Shown here piece after piece: positions 36,463-52,496 of a DNA stretch of 64,000 nucleotides (position 1 is the stretch's first letter; the number at the start of each line of letters is the position of its first letter). The notes beneath the pieces are model-generated. The model ran no database searches, was not told the DNA's origin, and saw only the letters and a list, made by a program, of their open reading frames with translations. The DNA comes from Taenia hydatigena (Eukaryota > Platyhelminthes > Cestoda > Cyclophyllidea > Taeniidae), in the NCBI GenBank assembly GCA_036345935.2, contig JADWOT020000003.1, forward strand, positions 13,865,901 through 13,929,900, given 5' to 3'. A program made the position numbers and the translations under genes.

Positions 36463-37064
36463 AAGAAAACAGGCTTTCGGTGCACAAATTTAACGTATAA
36501 ATGAATCAATTTTTATTAAAAATGATAAGTTAGTGAATTGTGACGTTATGTGAGAGGTCTTACAAGTGCGGAGAACTTGATCCGAGTTATTTAAAACCAT
36601 CGGAACAACATTTATGTGTAATTTGATAAAAGTATGTTTTTTTACTGGGTCACATCACTGGTCTTTACACTTTTAGATCTGTTGCAGACAGAAAGATTAT
36701 GTTTGCTTCATGTCATGATTATCATCTCAAAAAAGCGGAACTAAAATAGTCCCAACGAAAAATTGAAACGAAACTTCTTCCACCTGAAAAAACTAACGTC
36801 CCTAACAGGAATGAGGCTAAAACACTGTTTCATACTCCCGCCTATACGCAAATTGAAGGTGAAATAATAAATACTGTGCGAAGGAAATTCGTGAAGTAAA
36901 AGGATGTCTCGAAACGTGCTCCATAAGCATCCTAGAATAAGAAAGTTAAACTATTGAATTTTGACTATACTGTCCTGAGACTCCATTGAAGAATAATATC
37001 ATGCCAGATTTAATGCATTTAACGAACACAGGGGATGAGGCTACTAACAAAGGTCGGTAGCTTG

Positions 37065-37260
37065 TGTAGCGTCCCGAGGCTTCCTCGAAGGCAAAAGAAG
37101 GCAGAATGCTAGGGTAGAATATATATATATATATATATATTCAAAGGAGTGGGAAATAGTCTGCTGGCATGGCCCGGAGGCCAGCTCACGCAGCTGGGGC
37201 AGTACGGCCACATCTGTGACCTTCACCGAAACCGGTAGTTCCAAGAAACAATGTACTACA
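37065..37260 (-). mobile_element. E element, near-perfect target-site duplication
   Basis: TGTAGCGTCCCGAGG...GTACTACA with an (AT) tract near 37118-37141. Flanks GCTTG (37060-37064) and GCCTG (37261-37265) differ at one base. Confidence 0.8.
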
Positions 37261-37292
37261 GCCTGAGCACGCGCCTAGGGCAATATGGCCAC

Positions 37293-37465
37293 TGTAATAC
37301 TTTGCTTCAGCTGCCGATTCCGGTCAGAGTGACAGAGGTGGCCCTAGCTGCGTAGGCTGGCCTCTGGGTCATGCCAACAGCTCATTTCCCTCTGTCTGTT
37401 GAATGCATGCATTCTACCCTAGTATTTCCCCTTCTTAACTTTCAAGGAAACCTCGGGACGCTGCA
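37293..37465 (+). mobile_element. E element, slightly diverged
   Basis: Starts TGTAATACTTTG and ends GGGACGCTGCA. Lacks the TATA palindrome (GAATGCATGCATTC instead). No clear flanking duplication. Confidence 0.7.
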
Positions 37466-37962
37466 ACACCACTAAGACCAAGACCAGAACCGGCAGTCAT
37501 AACGAAGTATCACAGTAACAGCATTTGGGAAGTTTACAAATGCTAAAATCCTGCACAAAATACTTAAAACAAAAAAAAAATTTTAAGCATAGCTTAATAA
37601 AATATGCTTAAGTAAAGTAATCGCTCCACAAATTTTTAATTATCTCTATTTGCTGCAGGCAAAAAAGTGATGAAAACTGTAGCCAATTTACAAAACGCAA
37701 AGTTTGTCAGACGCACCCACGCAAAAATTACCATAGACATGCAAAACGCAAACTAGAAAACTAGTAAAAGGGGGCTTTACCTAAAGAAAAAAAGGAAAAA
37801 GAGTACGCAAAGAATAATAATTAATAGAAAAGCAATTCACAAAACAGACAATAAAAAATATTGTGGTAAAAGAGAGGAAAATACAATCCATTAATCACAA
37901 CACAAAGGTAAAATATGTCACCGAAGCACAAACACTTACGAACCCAGCCGCTGAAAATGTCT

Positions 37963-39120
<1,158 letters not shown>

Positions 39121-39398
39121 CGCAAGCTACAACAGACAAGAGCACAGCAACAAGACAATGCCGCTGTGCTGTTGCCGCTGCACCACGCAATGCAATGCTG
39201 GTGAGTGCTGTGCGCACTGACAGCCCAACGCCGTATCACGCTGACGGACGGACGACACGTGTCGTCATCACGGTTGGGTGGCCAGGACGAGAAGGTTAGA
39301 CTGACGTCCTGGTGATGCGTACTATAGGAGTGATCCCTAGAAGTACGATCTTAGAGTGCACCTGCGCCTCGCATCCCCTCCCGCCTCAGCCTCTGCCT

Positions 39399-40115
39399 TG
39401 ACCTCTCCCTCCGTCCGTCAATCTGTACCTCCTCAACTGCCATGAAGCAGACACACACACACCACCTCTCCACCTTCCACATTGGCCCCTCTTCTACCCC
39501 ACCTTCAACTGCCTTGCGCACCACCTCCTTCACCCAGGTTATGCACTCGCCTCACCTCGCACATCTCAGTAATATGTGTCGATACGACCTCAGTCTACGC
39601 ATTGCCGCTGCTACCGCCTATCCTACTAACTTTTTCTTTTCATCCTATCGATCTTGCTGCCAACATTTATGGTGTTCCTTACTTTTTTATTAAATTATTC
39701 TTTGCTCTAATCTGTTGTCTCCCTCCAACCAGCCATGTTGCCGATTTAATATTTTGTGGAATAATGCATACTTTTTCATTCCACGTAAGGAGTTGTCTAT
39801 GCCTTTTCTCCTTTTACGGCGTTACAGTGCGCATCGTTACAATTGTAGCACTTCGTTTGTTGGAACTACCGGTTTCGGTCAAGGTCACAGGGGTGGCCGT
39901 ACTGCCCTAGCTGGCCATGCCAGCAGCCTGTTTTCCTCTGTCTGTCTGTCTGTCTGCCTGTCTGCTGTCTGTCTGGTCTGTCTGTTTGCCTGCCTCCCAA
40001 CCATTCACCCAATTACTTAACCACTAGCCTCGCTCCCTTTACTGCACACCCGCACAACCACCACCACTACTACTACTATTACCACCACCCTCCTTCGTGT
40101 TGTGTTCGCGTTAGC
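39399..40115 (+). repeat. R2 interspersed repeat, unit 2, with an embedded E fragment
   Basis: Opens with the same C/T-rich block as unit 1 and continues with AACATTTATGGTGTTCC. It is interrupted by an E fragment (39844-39945) and ends with the same CTGCACACCC-ACAACCACCACC block. No coding gene. Confidence 0.65.
39844..39945 (+). mobile_element. E element truncated at a CTGT microsatellite
   Basis: Starts TGTAGCACTTCGTTTG and is normal up to CCTCTGTC, after which the sequence becomes CTGT repeats instead of the E 3' half. Confidence 0.7.
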
Positions 40116-40930
40116 GGTTTCGATATCATAATCTTCTATTATTTTCGATCAAACACTCAGAACATACAGTTGGTTAATTATTAGCTGTAATTATTTTGAA
40201 TTTTTTCCACATAAGATAGGAATAATGTATGTGAATTATCATATTTATTTTCTTTATTATATCATCGAAAGCTACAAAAGCCTGCAAATCGAAATGCTTA
40301 TTCGTATCTTTTCTTAGGGCATTGTGATTGGATGCAGTCTGTACACCCGAATCCACTCGTGGCAACATTCTAGACTCCAAGGAGAGCACATCTCCCGGCA
40401 AGTGGGTGCAAAGCCAGATCCATTTTAAACTTCTGTCATGGCAACTAAAAGTAATGAATCATTTTTCCTTCCCTTCTGGGAATGATTAAGACAGGTGATT
40501 AAGGAAGTGAGGGAGAAAAGATAATGGATATCTGCTTGTTTAATCTCTTTACGTCTGCCGTACACAGGCGGTTACTTCCAAACCGAGTTGATTACATTAA
40601 CGCCAATGTCTAGACTGGAGTTTTGCTGTTATCCATACCTTGACTTCGATCATTCACTGTTACGCAGACCGACCAATACAGAAACAGCAATTAAAAATTT
40701 ACACCCGTTTCGTTTGAGACACAAACACACACACACACACACAGCAATACTCAAGTAAGTCGTAAAAGGCTAACACTCTTTGACATCAAGCTATTCCCAT
40801 TCTAAGGGGATTTTTATGAGCACGCTCTACTCTGGATCATCCCTGTCAACTTCCAGCTCTCAATCACCAGTAACTTAAAAGTCATTTTTCTGTTCAAATA
40901 TTTTTTCGTTGCTGTCTTATCATTAGAACT
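40116..40930. other. Non-coding stretch upstream of the tail-anchored gene
   Basis: AT-rich, with a short (AC)n near 40726-40741. Nothing gene-like seen. A 3' splice-like TTATCATTAG ends 4 nt before the ATG at 40931. Confidence 0.5.
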
Positions 40931-42325
40931 ATGTCCAGTGCCTCTATATCACTTTCCTACTACTTTGACAGTCCACAGCACTCCTCTAAAGTCACTCTGG
41001 AGCTGAGTGACAGCCAGGGCACTTCAAATGCCAGGCAACGTGAGGCTTTGGTAAGTTAGGTCGTCGAATCTCCAACTTTATTTCCCATAAAACAACATGA
41101 GGGATAGCAGCTAGGGCAAATTCCAACAGTGCATGTTAAATAATGGGGATGAGAGGGTGTATCTCTCCTCCAAACCAAAAAAAAGTAAATAAATTATGTT
41201 ATAAACAAAATTTCTTTACAAGTTATTCTATTCTTTACGGGGACTTTGCGTTGATTAGCAAAGATGTGCTTTGAGATAGGAAAAGGCTAAATATTTCGCG
41301 AATTACAATCATTGCGAAATTGAACAAGTCGACGATTTTGATTTTTGGAGGAAACAAAACTTTGGATGTCCTGTCGACGTGTTGATATGTGTGCAAATAG
41401 TCAAACCTAATCATCACATGCATATTTCAAAGCTTTGATTTGCTTACATGTTAAGATAAAATGGGTATGGGAAGTGTCAGACTCTGCCAACAAAAGTGAG
41501 GTCTCATAATGAAAGGATGCACAAAATCTTTTGACAAAAAGACTGTGAGAAAGTAGAAACAGGTTAACTAGAAAACTTACAATCTTTTTTGCATTCGAGT
41601 CAATATCAGTACGAAGTCAGCAGCGTCGTCCTCCACTAAGCGGAGTGGGAAGTGGAGCACTTTCGTCCGAATCGGACTGTGGCGAGTCATTGCAGATTTC
41701 GCGACGACGGCCTTTTAATTGTGCCGCGGCGTTCGAGCCTCCGGGCAGTTCTATCAATGTGAGCTCTTCAGCCGACGCCTACCTCTACTCCGATCCGGAG
41801 ATGTTGGGCACCGGGTGGCAAGATAGTAGCAGTGGACACAGAAATCAATTCACTAACACCACCGCCGTTGCCACCACTACCAGCACTACTGGCACCGAAC
41901 AGACCTCCAGCGTCACTGTAATCTCCGCTCCTGGGGCCAGTGCGTCGGTGAATAGCATGGAAAACGACATAGAAACTAGTTCTGTGGTACGTAACACACA
42001 TCGAGTAGGAAATTGACTGTTCTGAAAGCTGAGGTTTTTGTTTCCACTCTATTCTGACTGAATTACATGAGGAGTTTTCGCTATTGCTGATCAAATTCAT
42101 GAAATATACAGAAGGGTGATCAGAAATGTCAATCATTAGTGAAATGGGCACATTAAAATGATATCAGAAATACATGTGAGGTGTCATATTACATAATTCA
42201 CTCATCCTTTTATGAAGCACAACATACGCCTGAGTTCTCCGTTAGGCTACATGCTGATTTGTGCCCTTTCAGCAGGCATTGTCATTGTTAATCTATGGTT
42301 AATTCTGTCACCGCAGAGGTGGTGA
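40931..42325 (+). CDS. Small protein with a C-terminal membrane segment (unrecognised)
   Basis: Three-exon model: 40931-41050, 41600-41986, 42218-42325; phase 0 throughout, 615 bp, 204 residues. Both donors (GTAAGT, GTACGT) are strong. Residues 1-40 start MSSASISLSYYFDSPQ. Residues 41-169 are rich in Ser, Thr and Gly and look disordered. The last exon ends in a single hydrophobic stretch LGYMLICALSAGIVIVNLWL followed by ILSPQRW and a stop. No signal peptide is seen. A hydrophobic segment within about 30 residues of the end suggests a tail-anchored protein of the ER or mitochondrial outer membrane. I do not recognise the family. It converges on the minus-strand gene ending at 42411, with 85 bp between. 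Exon 3 is supported only by phase and composition. Confidence 0.55.
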
Positions 42326-42410
42326 AAGAGGTTTCATCCCTTTGGACACAGTTAATGGCCACCGATAATGCAAACAAGTTTTAACATCACAACACGATTT
42401 ACCTATTTAT

Positions 42411-43494
42411 TTAAGTAGTACATGCGTTAGGTCCTCGAAACCGCTCCCAAATTGCACTGACTCTGCTGAGATCATTGACAGCGGGTACAAGTGAAGTGAC
42501 GTAAGTATATGCTAAGCGAAGGATAAAAACAATAGGGCGTATCGTGAATTATGTTTTATTGAAGACAAAAATAATTGATCTTTATAATGGAAGCGGAGCT
42601 TGATAGGCAAAACTCGTATACTTTTCTTTATCGTATCTCAAATTAATTGTTTTATTAAGTAAATAAAAACCTGAATCTTACGTTTGATAATATTGGACTA
42701 TCTTTTGAGGTAGCTAAGGTTAATTTATTTTCGTGCTTTTAGAGTTGAATGGAGGAACGATAAGAGTTTGAGAGTGTGACCTCATCGCGCACATTTTATC
42801 AAGGTGCAGCTGTAGTACTTTATCTGTTTGTGCTGCCGGTTTCTGTCAAGGTCACAGAGGTGGCCATGTTGCCCTAGCTGCGTGGGCTGGCCTCTGGGCC
42901 ACGCCAGCAGCCGTTTTCCTTCTGTCCGGTGAATATATGTATTCTATCGTGCCACTTTGCCTTCTTTTGCCTTAAGGGAGCCTCGGGACGCTACAGCAGC
43001 ATTCCAACATTTTGTTTCTTTACACATTGCATCCATCCAAGCAAAATATCGCCAATTTGTCTTGAAAGTGGTGATCTCTACATATCCTCACCGCTAATAT
43101 GACACCCGATTGTATCTATATATACCTATTTCTGTAAAATGTAAACTAACCTAGAGGTTTAGCCTATTTAAAGATGTTGATTCACATGTGTTATTTTACC
43201 CAGTACACCCATTTCTGTCACATTTCTGGGGTCGTTTGTAAGAAAATTGTAAGTCCTCATCAGCACATGCGAAGCATCGACATTAAGCATATATGGCGTG
43301 AAAGAATACAGGGCGTCAAACGAAATATCGGAAGGTATCGCTAGCTCGCTGTCACGCAAATCAGGTCGCATGAGCCATTTTTGAATGACTTCACCAGGCA
43401 CTGTGCAAATTTCATCACCAAATCTTGCAGCCAAGATCAACTTGGTTGGCAAAGCAGTTAGGCTCAACTTACCTCCATCAGGTTCAGCTGACAT
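42411..43494 (-). CDS. Small 131-residue protein, unrecognised
   Basis: Two exons: 43494-43200 and 42511-42411, phase 1 junction (donor GTAAAAT, acceptor TTCGCTTAG), 396 bp. It begins MSAEPDGGKLSLTALPTKL and ends RVSAIWERFRGPNACTT. Composition is that of a compact globular protein, without signal peptide, membrane segment or low complexity. An AATAAA (AAATAAATAGG) overlaps the area just after the stop. The 688-bp intron contains a young E element (42811-42995), so the intron tolerates insertions. Family not recognised; exon 2 is supported by phase, absence of stops and the nearby poly(A) signal. Confidence 0.55.
42811..42995 (+). mobile_element. E element with perfect 5-bp target-site duplication (in an intron)
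   Basis: 185 bp, TGTAGTACTTTATCTG...GGGACGCTACA, flanked by GCAGC on both sides (42806-42810 and 42996-43000). Confidence 0.88.
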
Positions 43495-45601
43495 TTTATG
43501 ATTTGAGGGTGGACAATGTCACGAAAATGGTTCAGAGCACAACTAGAGGCTCCATAACAGCGTGTCTTCCAATGCACAGGAAAATGGGCTCTTGTATACT
43601 ATATGCTTGTGTTTTGTGGTCTTGGAGAAATTCTTTTGCACTTCGTTGCCAACTGAACATTTATAATGTGCGAAAATAGAAACCAAACAGGTTCAAAGTG
43701 TACATTTGGATGAGTTCAATGGACGGCTAATAGTTAAGCACACCCATCTGCCTCCGACGCTATGCGTGATTAATGCCTTGCAAAATGAGCCATCGTTGCT
43801 TGCCCAAAACCCTGCAATTGGTAAACACGATTTTGGGGGTAAACAACGAATGTGAAGGGCAGACAAACCTGCGGTAGCACTATGGTAGGGCGATTGGCCA
43901 GCTGAGTGACAAATTTCGTGCTGAAATCAAATCCATCTTGCGTGGTTAGACGATCATGTCGTTGGCAATTCAGCGTTTTGTCTATGGAAATGCTCGTCCA
44001 TACAGCAGGAGCGACTTAAACAACGATGCTTTAGAAGTGACAACATTCTAGTGTGATAAAAATGTGATAAATTTTTCATGGACTGTGGTGAGATACGAAA
44101 GATGCCTCCATGGTTGGTGATTGGTTTAATTCCTCGAGTCCTTCTCGATAAACTCCACTTCTTCACTTGGCCGTCTGACGCCTAACAGTAACAGTTCAAA
44201 GAGCACCATTGACACGCCCTCAGATTTAAAGACTTGCCAAGCTGAATATGACAACTTCCATTCATGATGCCATTTACTGTGTCCTCTCATCCATCCACTA
44301 CTTTGGAGAGAATATCGCAGTAGCTTGAAATCCACATAGCACTTTGGAGTGGTGCCCTACAATCCCAAAATGAGACGTTCAATTGCCTATTGCAAACTGC
44401 CAATTAAGACTTGATGACTCAGGATTCCAGTGGTCATTTTATCCCAAAAAGAAGGAGATCACACGAGCCACCTTCAATGCTTACAAGTTATGCCACGGAT
44501 TTCAGTAGGGTGACTTCAAGCAATTCCGCAAATTGGGTTGTTTGCCCCGAAGCAAGGTCAAAAAAGGGAATTCAGGAGAGCGGAGGAGAGCGTTGTTTAG
44601 GATTCAACGTTATTAAAATCAGCAGATCCAATGAGTAATTAACCAAGAGTTGGAAGAGTAGAGGAACTATTCACGTGCGAATTGAAAGAGGCGGCTGTGA
44701 GGCCACAGAGTGGACAAGGGGACACCTGCACTCATTGCCATCCTAAGCTGAAGAACATTCTTCGAATAGGTTATTTGCATCTCCAGGTTAGTACTGTGAA
44801 GAAGTGGAAGATAACAGGGAGTCAAGGCAGCACGAGGAAGATGATTTATTCGACCATTCCGCCCAACTATTCAGACACTGGCTACGTAAAAAAGGGGAAC
44901 AAACATAATCACGTGATCAAGAATAGCCATTAAGCAGCATGTGGAGCCAACTTCTTTTCGTGTTGGCGGACACAATCACAAGTTTGGAAAGCCGCGTCAC
45001 GCAGCACTAGCTGTACAATCTAACAGACTGATCAACAAACAATGATTTCCTTTCTAACCTCAGCAATTGTTAAACGAAATGGCAACGAACCGTGAATGGG
45101 AGTCATCCACAAGCGACTTATCTACGAACTGGGGAGTCCGCAGATCAGATCAATTAGAAGGCGAGTAGAGCGTCTGGGACGCAGCTAACCACACCAGAGA
45201 AATATCCCCTTCGCCACATCTACTATTGGACTGTTTTTAGCCTCTCCGATGTAATAAGATCCAAACATCCTCACGTCCAGAACATCCCGCATCTTCTCTA
45301 TTCTTTTAAACCCGACCAAACGGTCTGCCACACCAGTTGGTACGACCAGCGACTAGCCATCACAGTCATAACCGGTCGACGCTGGTAACGGACCCATTAA
45401 CAGAGTAAACAAGCGGAAAATAAGATAAATAGCACCTGATCCTTATTTACACTTAATTTTTGATTGTGAACTGCCAAATCGCAATTACTGATGGAAATTA
45501 AATGAAAATTTAATGAGAGTAACTGAAATGAAAACACAAGTAAACCAGCATTGTAAAGAGCGAGCCACATTAGGGCCGCAAAACACGGAGACGAGGAGGG
45601 T
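43495..45601. other. Intergenic stretch, no gene recognised
   Basis: Short frames on both strands (for example near 43954-44335 and 44682-44933) have no splice pattern or family resemblance. No E or R2 copies were noticed. Confidence 0.5.
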
Positions 45602-47641
45602 CTACTGATATCGCCGGAAGAATTTAATAATATCGTTGTAGATGCGGGAGGCAGCATCCAGACCCCAGACGAAGTCGAGATGATTGTAGTCCGACAGGTA
45701 GACATCGCGTATTTGAGCGCTCGGTTTTCGACTAAGCTCGACTAGGATGCGGACCATGTCTCGCGGTGGCGCCAGCCAATCCTGTCCACCCCAGTAAACT
45801 GTCACCGGCACCCCTACCGCGTCCAGCCCATAGGGTGGTGGTGTTGTCCGATTGTATTTCACCATGTTCCCTGCTGCCCCGAAATCGAAGCCTTGGAAGC
45901 GGCCTTGCCACATCGCCTGCACGGCACCGTAAAATGAGCTACGTCGGCAAGTATCTCAAATACTTCTGATCAAATGGCACATTATTGAGTCTTGAGAGGC
46001 TTCACATGCCAATATAACACCTCGTACTCAAGCACTGAACCGACAGAGTAGGCACTAAGGATGCAATAAATGCTAGCTCTTCCTGTATGCGTGTTAGAAT
46101 GCCTAAAATAGCTGCGCTTACAACAAATTGTATAGCGCGGAAAGTAAAGTGGTTCAAAAGCGGTCTGGTTCCTTTACCTGACAGTAGTGAACCATGTTTT
46201 GAACCGAGGTTCCCGCTGGCGTGTGCGCGACATAAACTGGCAGTCGAGTCTACGAAAAAAACAAAAAATAATGCGTCTATCTAGTTTATGCATACTTCTT
46301 AACAAAAGCTTGCTTGAACGCGACGTTAAGTAACTTTACTATCGTCTTCTCATGAATGGAGTGAGAAATGATAATGTAGTGCGATTGCGTCCTCACCGAA
46401 TTCATGTTGCGCACGTCATATCCCGCAAGCAAAAACATCAGATTTTTGCACACGAAAGGGAGGGGACGATCACGGCATATAAAGAGGGCGAAAAAACGCA
46501 TCAACCAGTCAGAGGGCAAGAAGCGTCCACTTCCACCGAAAAGCCATCGGGCCACGCGGAGGGACTTGCACAGCGGCGCGATGTAGTGAATGGGGCTGCG
46601 CACATGCTCTAGATAGGCGACTGGAGCAAGCGCTGCAAACGCAGATACACGACTACGAAGTCGCGCGTCAGTGTTCAACCGCGCGAACGCAATTTGCGCA
46701 CCCTTGAGCAAGAGACAGACAAAAGGCTTACTGGACTCCTTACAGTTTCATTGCAACGAAATTGAAGACGTCACTTTATAACCTCACCTGAGAATGTCCC
46801 ACGTAGAATATCTTGTCAACCTTCGTCTCGTTAATGATGAAATCGATGGATGCTGGAAGGTCATACATAGCCATTTCGTCCCAGGAAAACGCCCAGAATT
46901 TGTTGTCGCTTGAATTCAAGTATGCATGCTTTTGAGAGTAGGTGCTTCCTCGACTATTGCCCAACCACACATCGAAGCCTGCGTCGGCAAGAATGAAACC
47001 CAAACTCTCGTTGGCAAGGTTGTTGATCCAAGTGTGTGCGGAGTCGAGAAAGCCGTGTTGGAGAAGCACCACGTTTCTACCACCATCCAGCAACATTGGC
47101 GTTCTTGTGCGAATACGGTGGAGAGTGAGGTAATAGCCATCTTCAGTTTCAACAACGTACTCATTTGGTAGGTAACCTTTCCCCTCAATTATTTCATACT
47201 GGAATCATAAAACAGAATAATGCCTAGCATTTAAACTCCGGACCAAGAGCAGCAGTTCACAAACATTTGTCATTCACTCAAGAATATTTACGGAACAATG
47301 TTGCAAAATGATACAATAAAGCAGGCAAACTACGTGTAGGATGGGGAATCAAATAACCAGAAAAAGGAAAAGGGTTAAGTTTCAAGTAACGCAATAGTCG
47401 ATTGAAAATTCAAGAGCCGAGTTACACCCATTTCCCATAAATGTAATTAAAAGCGCATTATCGCGCAAAGGAGTAGAGTACAATGCATCCGAAATTAGCA
47501 ACGGAAACTTCTAAGTCCTTAAGGATGTTTCAACTTGCTTACTGCGGTTTGGAAGACCTCTGGATCAACCGCACCAAATATTTGTTGGAAATATGACCCG
47601 CAAACTAACTGAAAAAGAACGACGGCACAGACGATCCGCAT
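45602..47641 (-). CDS. LIPA: Lysosomal acid lipase-like alpha/beta hydrolase
   Basis: Hydrolyses cholesteryl esters and triglycerides, expected in the lysosome or secreted. Exons: 47641-47543, 47198-46788, 46702-46397, 46249-46178, 45916-45602; all phase 0, 1203 bp, 400 residues (the human enzyme has 399). Exon 1 encodes a signal peptide ([15 protein letters not shown]). Exon 2 has the family blocks [31 protein letters not shown] and [10 protein letters not shown], and ends GHSQ. Exon 3 supplies the following Gly, so the nucleophile elbow GHSQG (Ser169) is split by an intron. [11 protein letters not shown] is exon 4. Asp342 (GGQDWLA) and His375 (YNHLDFVWG) complete the triad. The protein is complete with no damage. 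Acid lipase paralogues are common in animals, so the exact orthologue is uncertain. Confidence 0.92.
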
Positions 47642-50600
47642 TACTTATACGGACGACAAAAATTAATAGGGAGCGACAACCAAGTTAAAAGCATCACACG
47701 AATTCTTAGGTCACCATTGGTCAAAACGAACACTAATGTAATATTGAAGCAAAAGTATCTGCTTCCTTTATGCGCAACAACAGCGGAAGAATTGTTAAAC
47801 AATCAATTGCAAGTGATTAAAAAACCAGAACTTGAACGAACATTACCACGTCAATTTGATCTAGAGCTTAATATCACCATATTTTAAGCCATAATAAATG
47901 GCAATACTTAGCTACAAATAGTCGATACCATGCCAAATATGTGCACAGCAGATAATGCCAAACTGACTCAAATGGTGGGAATTTGTAGCCGTCTAATGCC
48001 TACATATAAGCTCAGATGTGTAGTCAGATAAAATGACTATAACAGATATAAGAATGGCAAAATACCCACTGCGAAACATTAAGAGACAGAGAGAAATACA
48101 AAACTACTTATGTAGAGTGGGAGTGCATGCATTACTTTGCAAAATATTTAGTAAGCACCCCTGAGAGTTGGTGAAAGACGACCGACTAAAAATGATCTTT
48201 AGTTAAAAACATAAGAAACGCCATAAATGTTGGTATTACGGTCGGTAAGATAGAAAGTAAATGTTGATGGGGCCGGCGGCGGTGGCGGCGACAATGTATA
48301 GATAGGGTTGTGTCGACACATCTTACTAATGGAGGGGAAGTAGGGAGAGTGTGTGGATGGGTGAAAGAGGTGTTGTGTGAGGCACTTGAATGGGATGGAA
48401 AAGGAAAGAATGTAGAAGAAAGAGAGGAGGTGTCTGTGATTGCTTGATGGCAGTTGAGGGGTGCAGACTGGCAGGTGGAAGGACCAAAAATATACATGTA
48501 AACCCAACTGTGATTGCTGCTGATTCAGTGCTGATTACCAGAATGTGACCTTTGTGCTTAAATAAGGTCCTGCTTTAAATACGATCAAATAACTCCGCCC
48601 TGTGCCACAACATGCTTGGAAGCAGTACGTATCAAATCGATAGGCTAAATCGCAGATGCTTCATTCTCATTTAACTTGTCATAAAGTAACCAAAAGTGCT
48701 CAGCAAACACGTCTCTACCGACAGGCTTCCCATCAACCCTTAAACGTTTACCTGCATTGATCGGATGTGGTGACATAAAGATGCATCATGATTGTCGAGG
48801 ATCCCTCAGTGCGCAAAACAAAGGGCAGGTAGATTACCTCTCATGAGATGGGGCCAGTGCGGTGGCCTTCATGGCGAAAAGTGCTTTCAGTGTACTGTGT
48901 GCCTACTGGAATAGATTTCACCTTGTTTCCAACAAATTGTGGCGTAATACACAATGTCCGATGCGAGTCATAGGATGTTTAGCAAATCAGTAATTAACAA
49001 CCCATTTCCGCGATTCGAGTGGATGCCGAAGTCAGATCACTGATAAAAAAAGCAATACAGTAGGCTCGACTTATATCTGACAGCAGCTTTTCCATATGTG
49101 CTGTTCACAGTCATATTCATCGTCGAGTCATTTGGGCGTGTTACGCCAGCCAAACAAAAATAACAGCCTGAAACCACACAGTGACGTCTTCCTCATTACT
49201 CATGCCTTCATTGCACTGTGACATAATGCGCGACATCCGGTGCGTAGCGGAGGATGTTATTTTAGGAACCGATTCCCCACTTCCTTCACTATGGTGATAC
49301 GGAAGAACTTATTAATGAACAGAAGGCGACTACTTTTGCTACTAATTACTTGAAGGAGGGGCCAAAGTATGCACCATTTCAAAACATCATGGTCACTTCC
49401 AAACAGACGCAGTTAAAACTGCTGTGGCAGTGTCACTGATGCATTTAATAGCCAGTCAGAGTGCTTAAAGACTCCTCACTTGCCACAACACAGTCATCAT
49501 CACTAACGAACACGGCGGCACCTGATCGTTCCTCGCATTCTCTCTTGAAAGAAAGTCAAAGCTTCCGTGTCATGCATTAAAAGTGTAGGTTTAGTAACGG
49601 CTATTTGTTGAGACGGTACTAGTCTAAAAGACGTTCGATGACAGTGCTACATATTTATGGCAACCGAACCCTCTCACATGAGTCTGCACATCACACATAT
49701 GCACCCAATCCTCCTCATTCCTATTTTGTGCCTCATTTACAACACAATGTTATTTAGGTGAGAGCAATAAAAATGCGGACCAGTTGATCATACCGCCACG
49801 CCATACTAACATTTATACGAGTGGAATGGCAGTAACGTGCACCAGATCAACCAGCACCGACTGCGCTACCGCATTGTTTATAAATGGTGAATATGAGGTC
49901 CCTCCGCACACCATGACTTCTGCAAACATCGCTTACTCATGCGACTTCAGCACCACCTCTACATCACACGCCTACCTCCTGTATACAACGCTTAAACTGC
50001 TGACTCTCGCACTCTTCATTTGTCTCTATGTTGGAAGTCAGATGGGTGGAATATTTGGACGATAGAATGAAAGCCTGCCCACTGTCCTTCATTCTTATTT
50101 GTAGTGTCTGTCTAAAGCAAATAATTGCAAAAATTAGAGGAAGTGGAGGAGAGAGATCCAACGTTCCGCTTACAAATCGCCTTAAAATTGTAATACATGG
50201 TTATGAGCGACATGATACACCGTGTAATTCGATCATAAGCACAAATTGCAAATACAAGGATATAGAACTTGATGAAAAAATTTAATGCAAAATTTAAAAA
50301 TGTGCTTGATGTGGACGTGATTTTTGTGGCCATTCAATGTTTGGCTTTTAGGCAAATGGCTATCCAAAATAGGCACTTTCATCATTGAATTCAGGTGCTA
50401 AAAACAGTAATTAGAAATATTATAGAAGTTCATTTGAAGTGGATTAATATAAGACTCCGTCTCAATGGTGAAAGTACCACACAAACTAAGGCCTAGCAGA
50501 TTAACTCATTTAGAATCATTTTTCTCAAATCGGTGGTTAAAATCAGCAGTAAATGAAACCTGTGACTGCCTAAGGAAGTATAAATTATGAATTTCCATGC

Positions 50601-50810
50601 CCTTTCATTGCTAATCAGCTGGATGATGCATCATCATCTGCACCAACACGTTGATTATATACGGCGGATCTGCGGTTCTTCAGCCCACCATGACAGCTGC
50701 AAGTAGCTCTTACTCGTGAGACCTCAGCACCTCCCCCACATCACACGCCTACTTCCTACATACACACGTCAGCGTCAATTTGCCCCCACGCGGTGTGTAC
50801 ACATGCACGT
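47642..50810. other. Intergenic stretch with one R2 copy
   Basis: Between the divergent lipase and cathepsin genes. Apart from the R2 fragment at 48196-48500 and R2-like scraps near 49900-50000 and 50690-50770 (TCACACGCCTAC), nothing gene-like was seen. Confidence 0.5.
48196..48500 (-). repeat. R2 repeat fragment, minus orientation
   Basis: On the minus strand it carries CCCCTCAACTGCC, AGATGTGTCGACAC, a CGCCGCCACCGCC run and AACATTTATGGCGTTTC, in the same order as 39399-39700. Confidence 0.6.
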
Positions 50811-50861
50811 GCATTTAAATAGTGAACACTTCAGTCTGCGTTCACTTGCAACCGTTACACA
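50811..50861 (+). promoter_or_regulatory. Possible core promoter of the cathepsin gene
   Basis: A TATA-like ATTTAAATAG lies about 50 bp before the ATG, with a plausible start region CACTTCAGTCTG about 15 bp further on. This would leave a very short leader. Judged by eye only. Confidence 0.35.
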
Positions 50862-52496
<1,635 letters not shown>

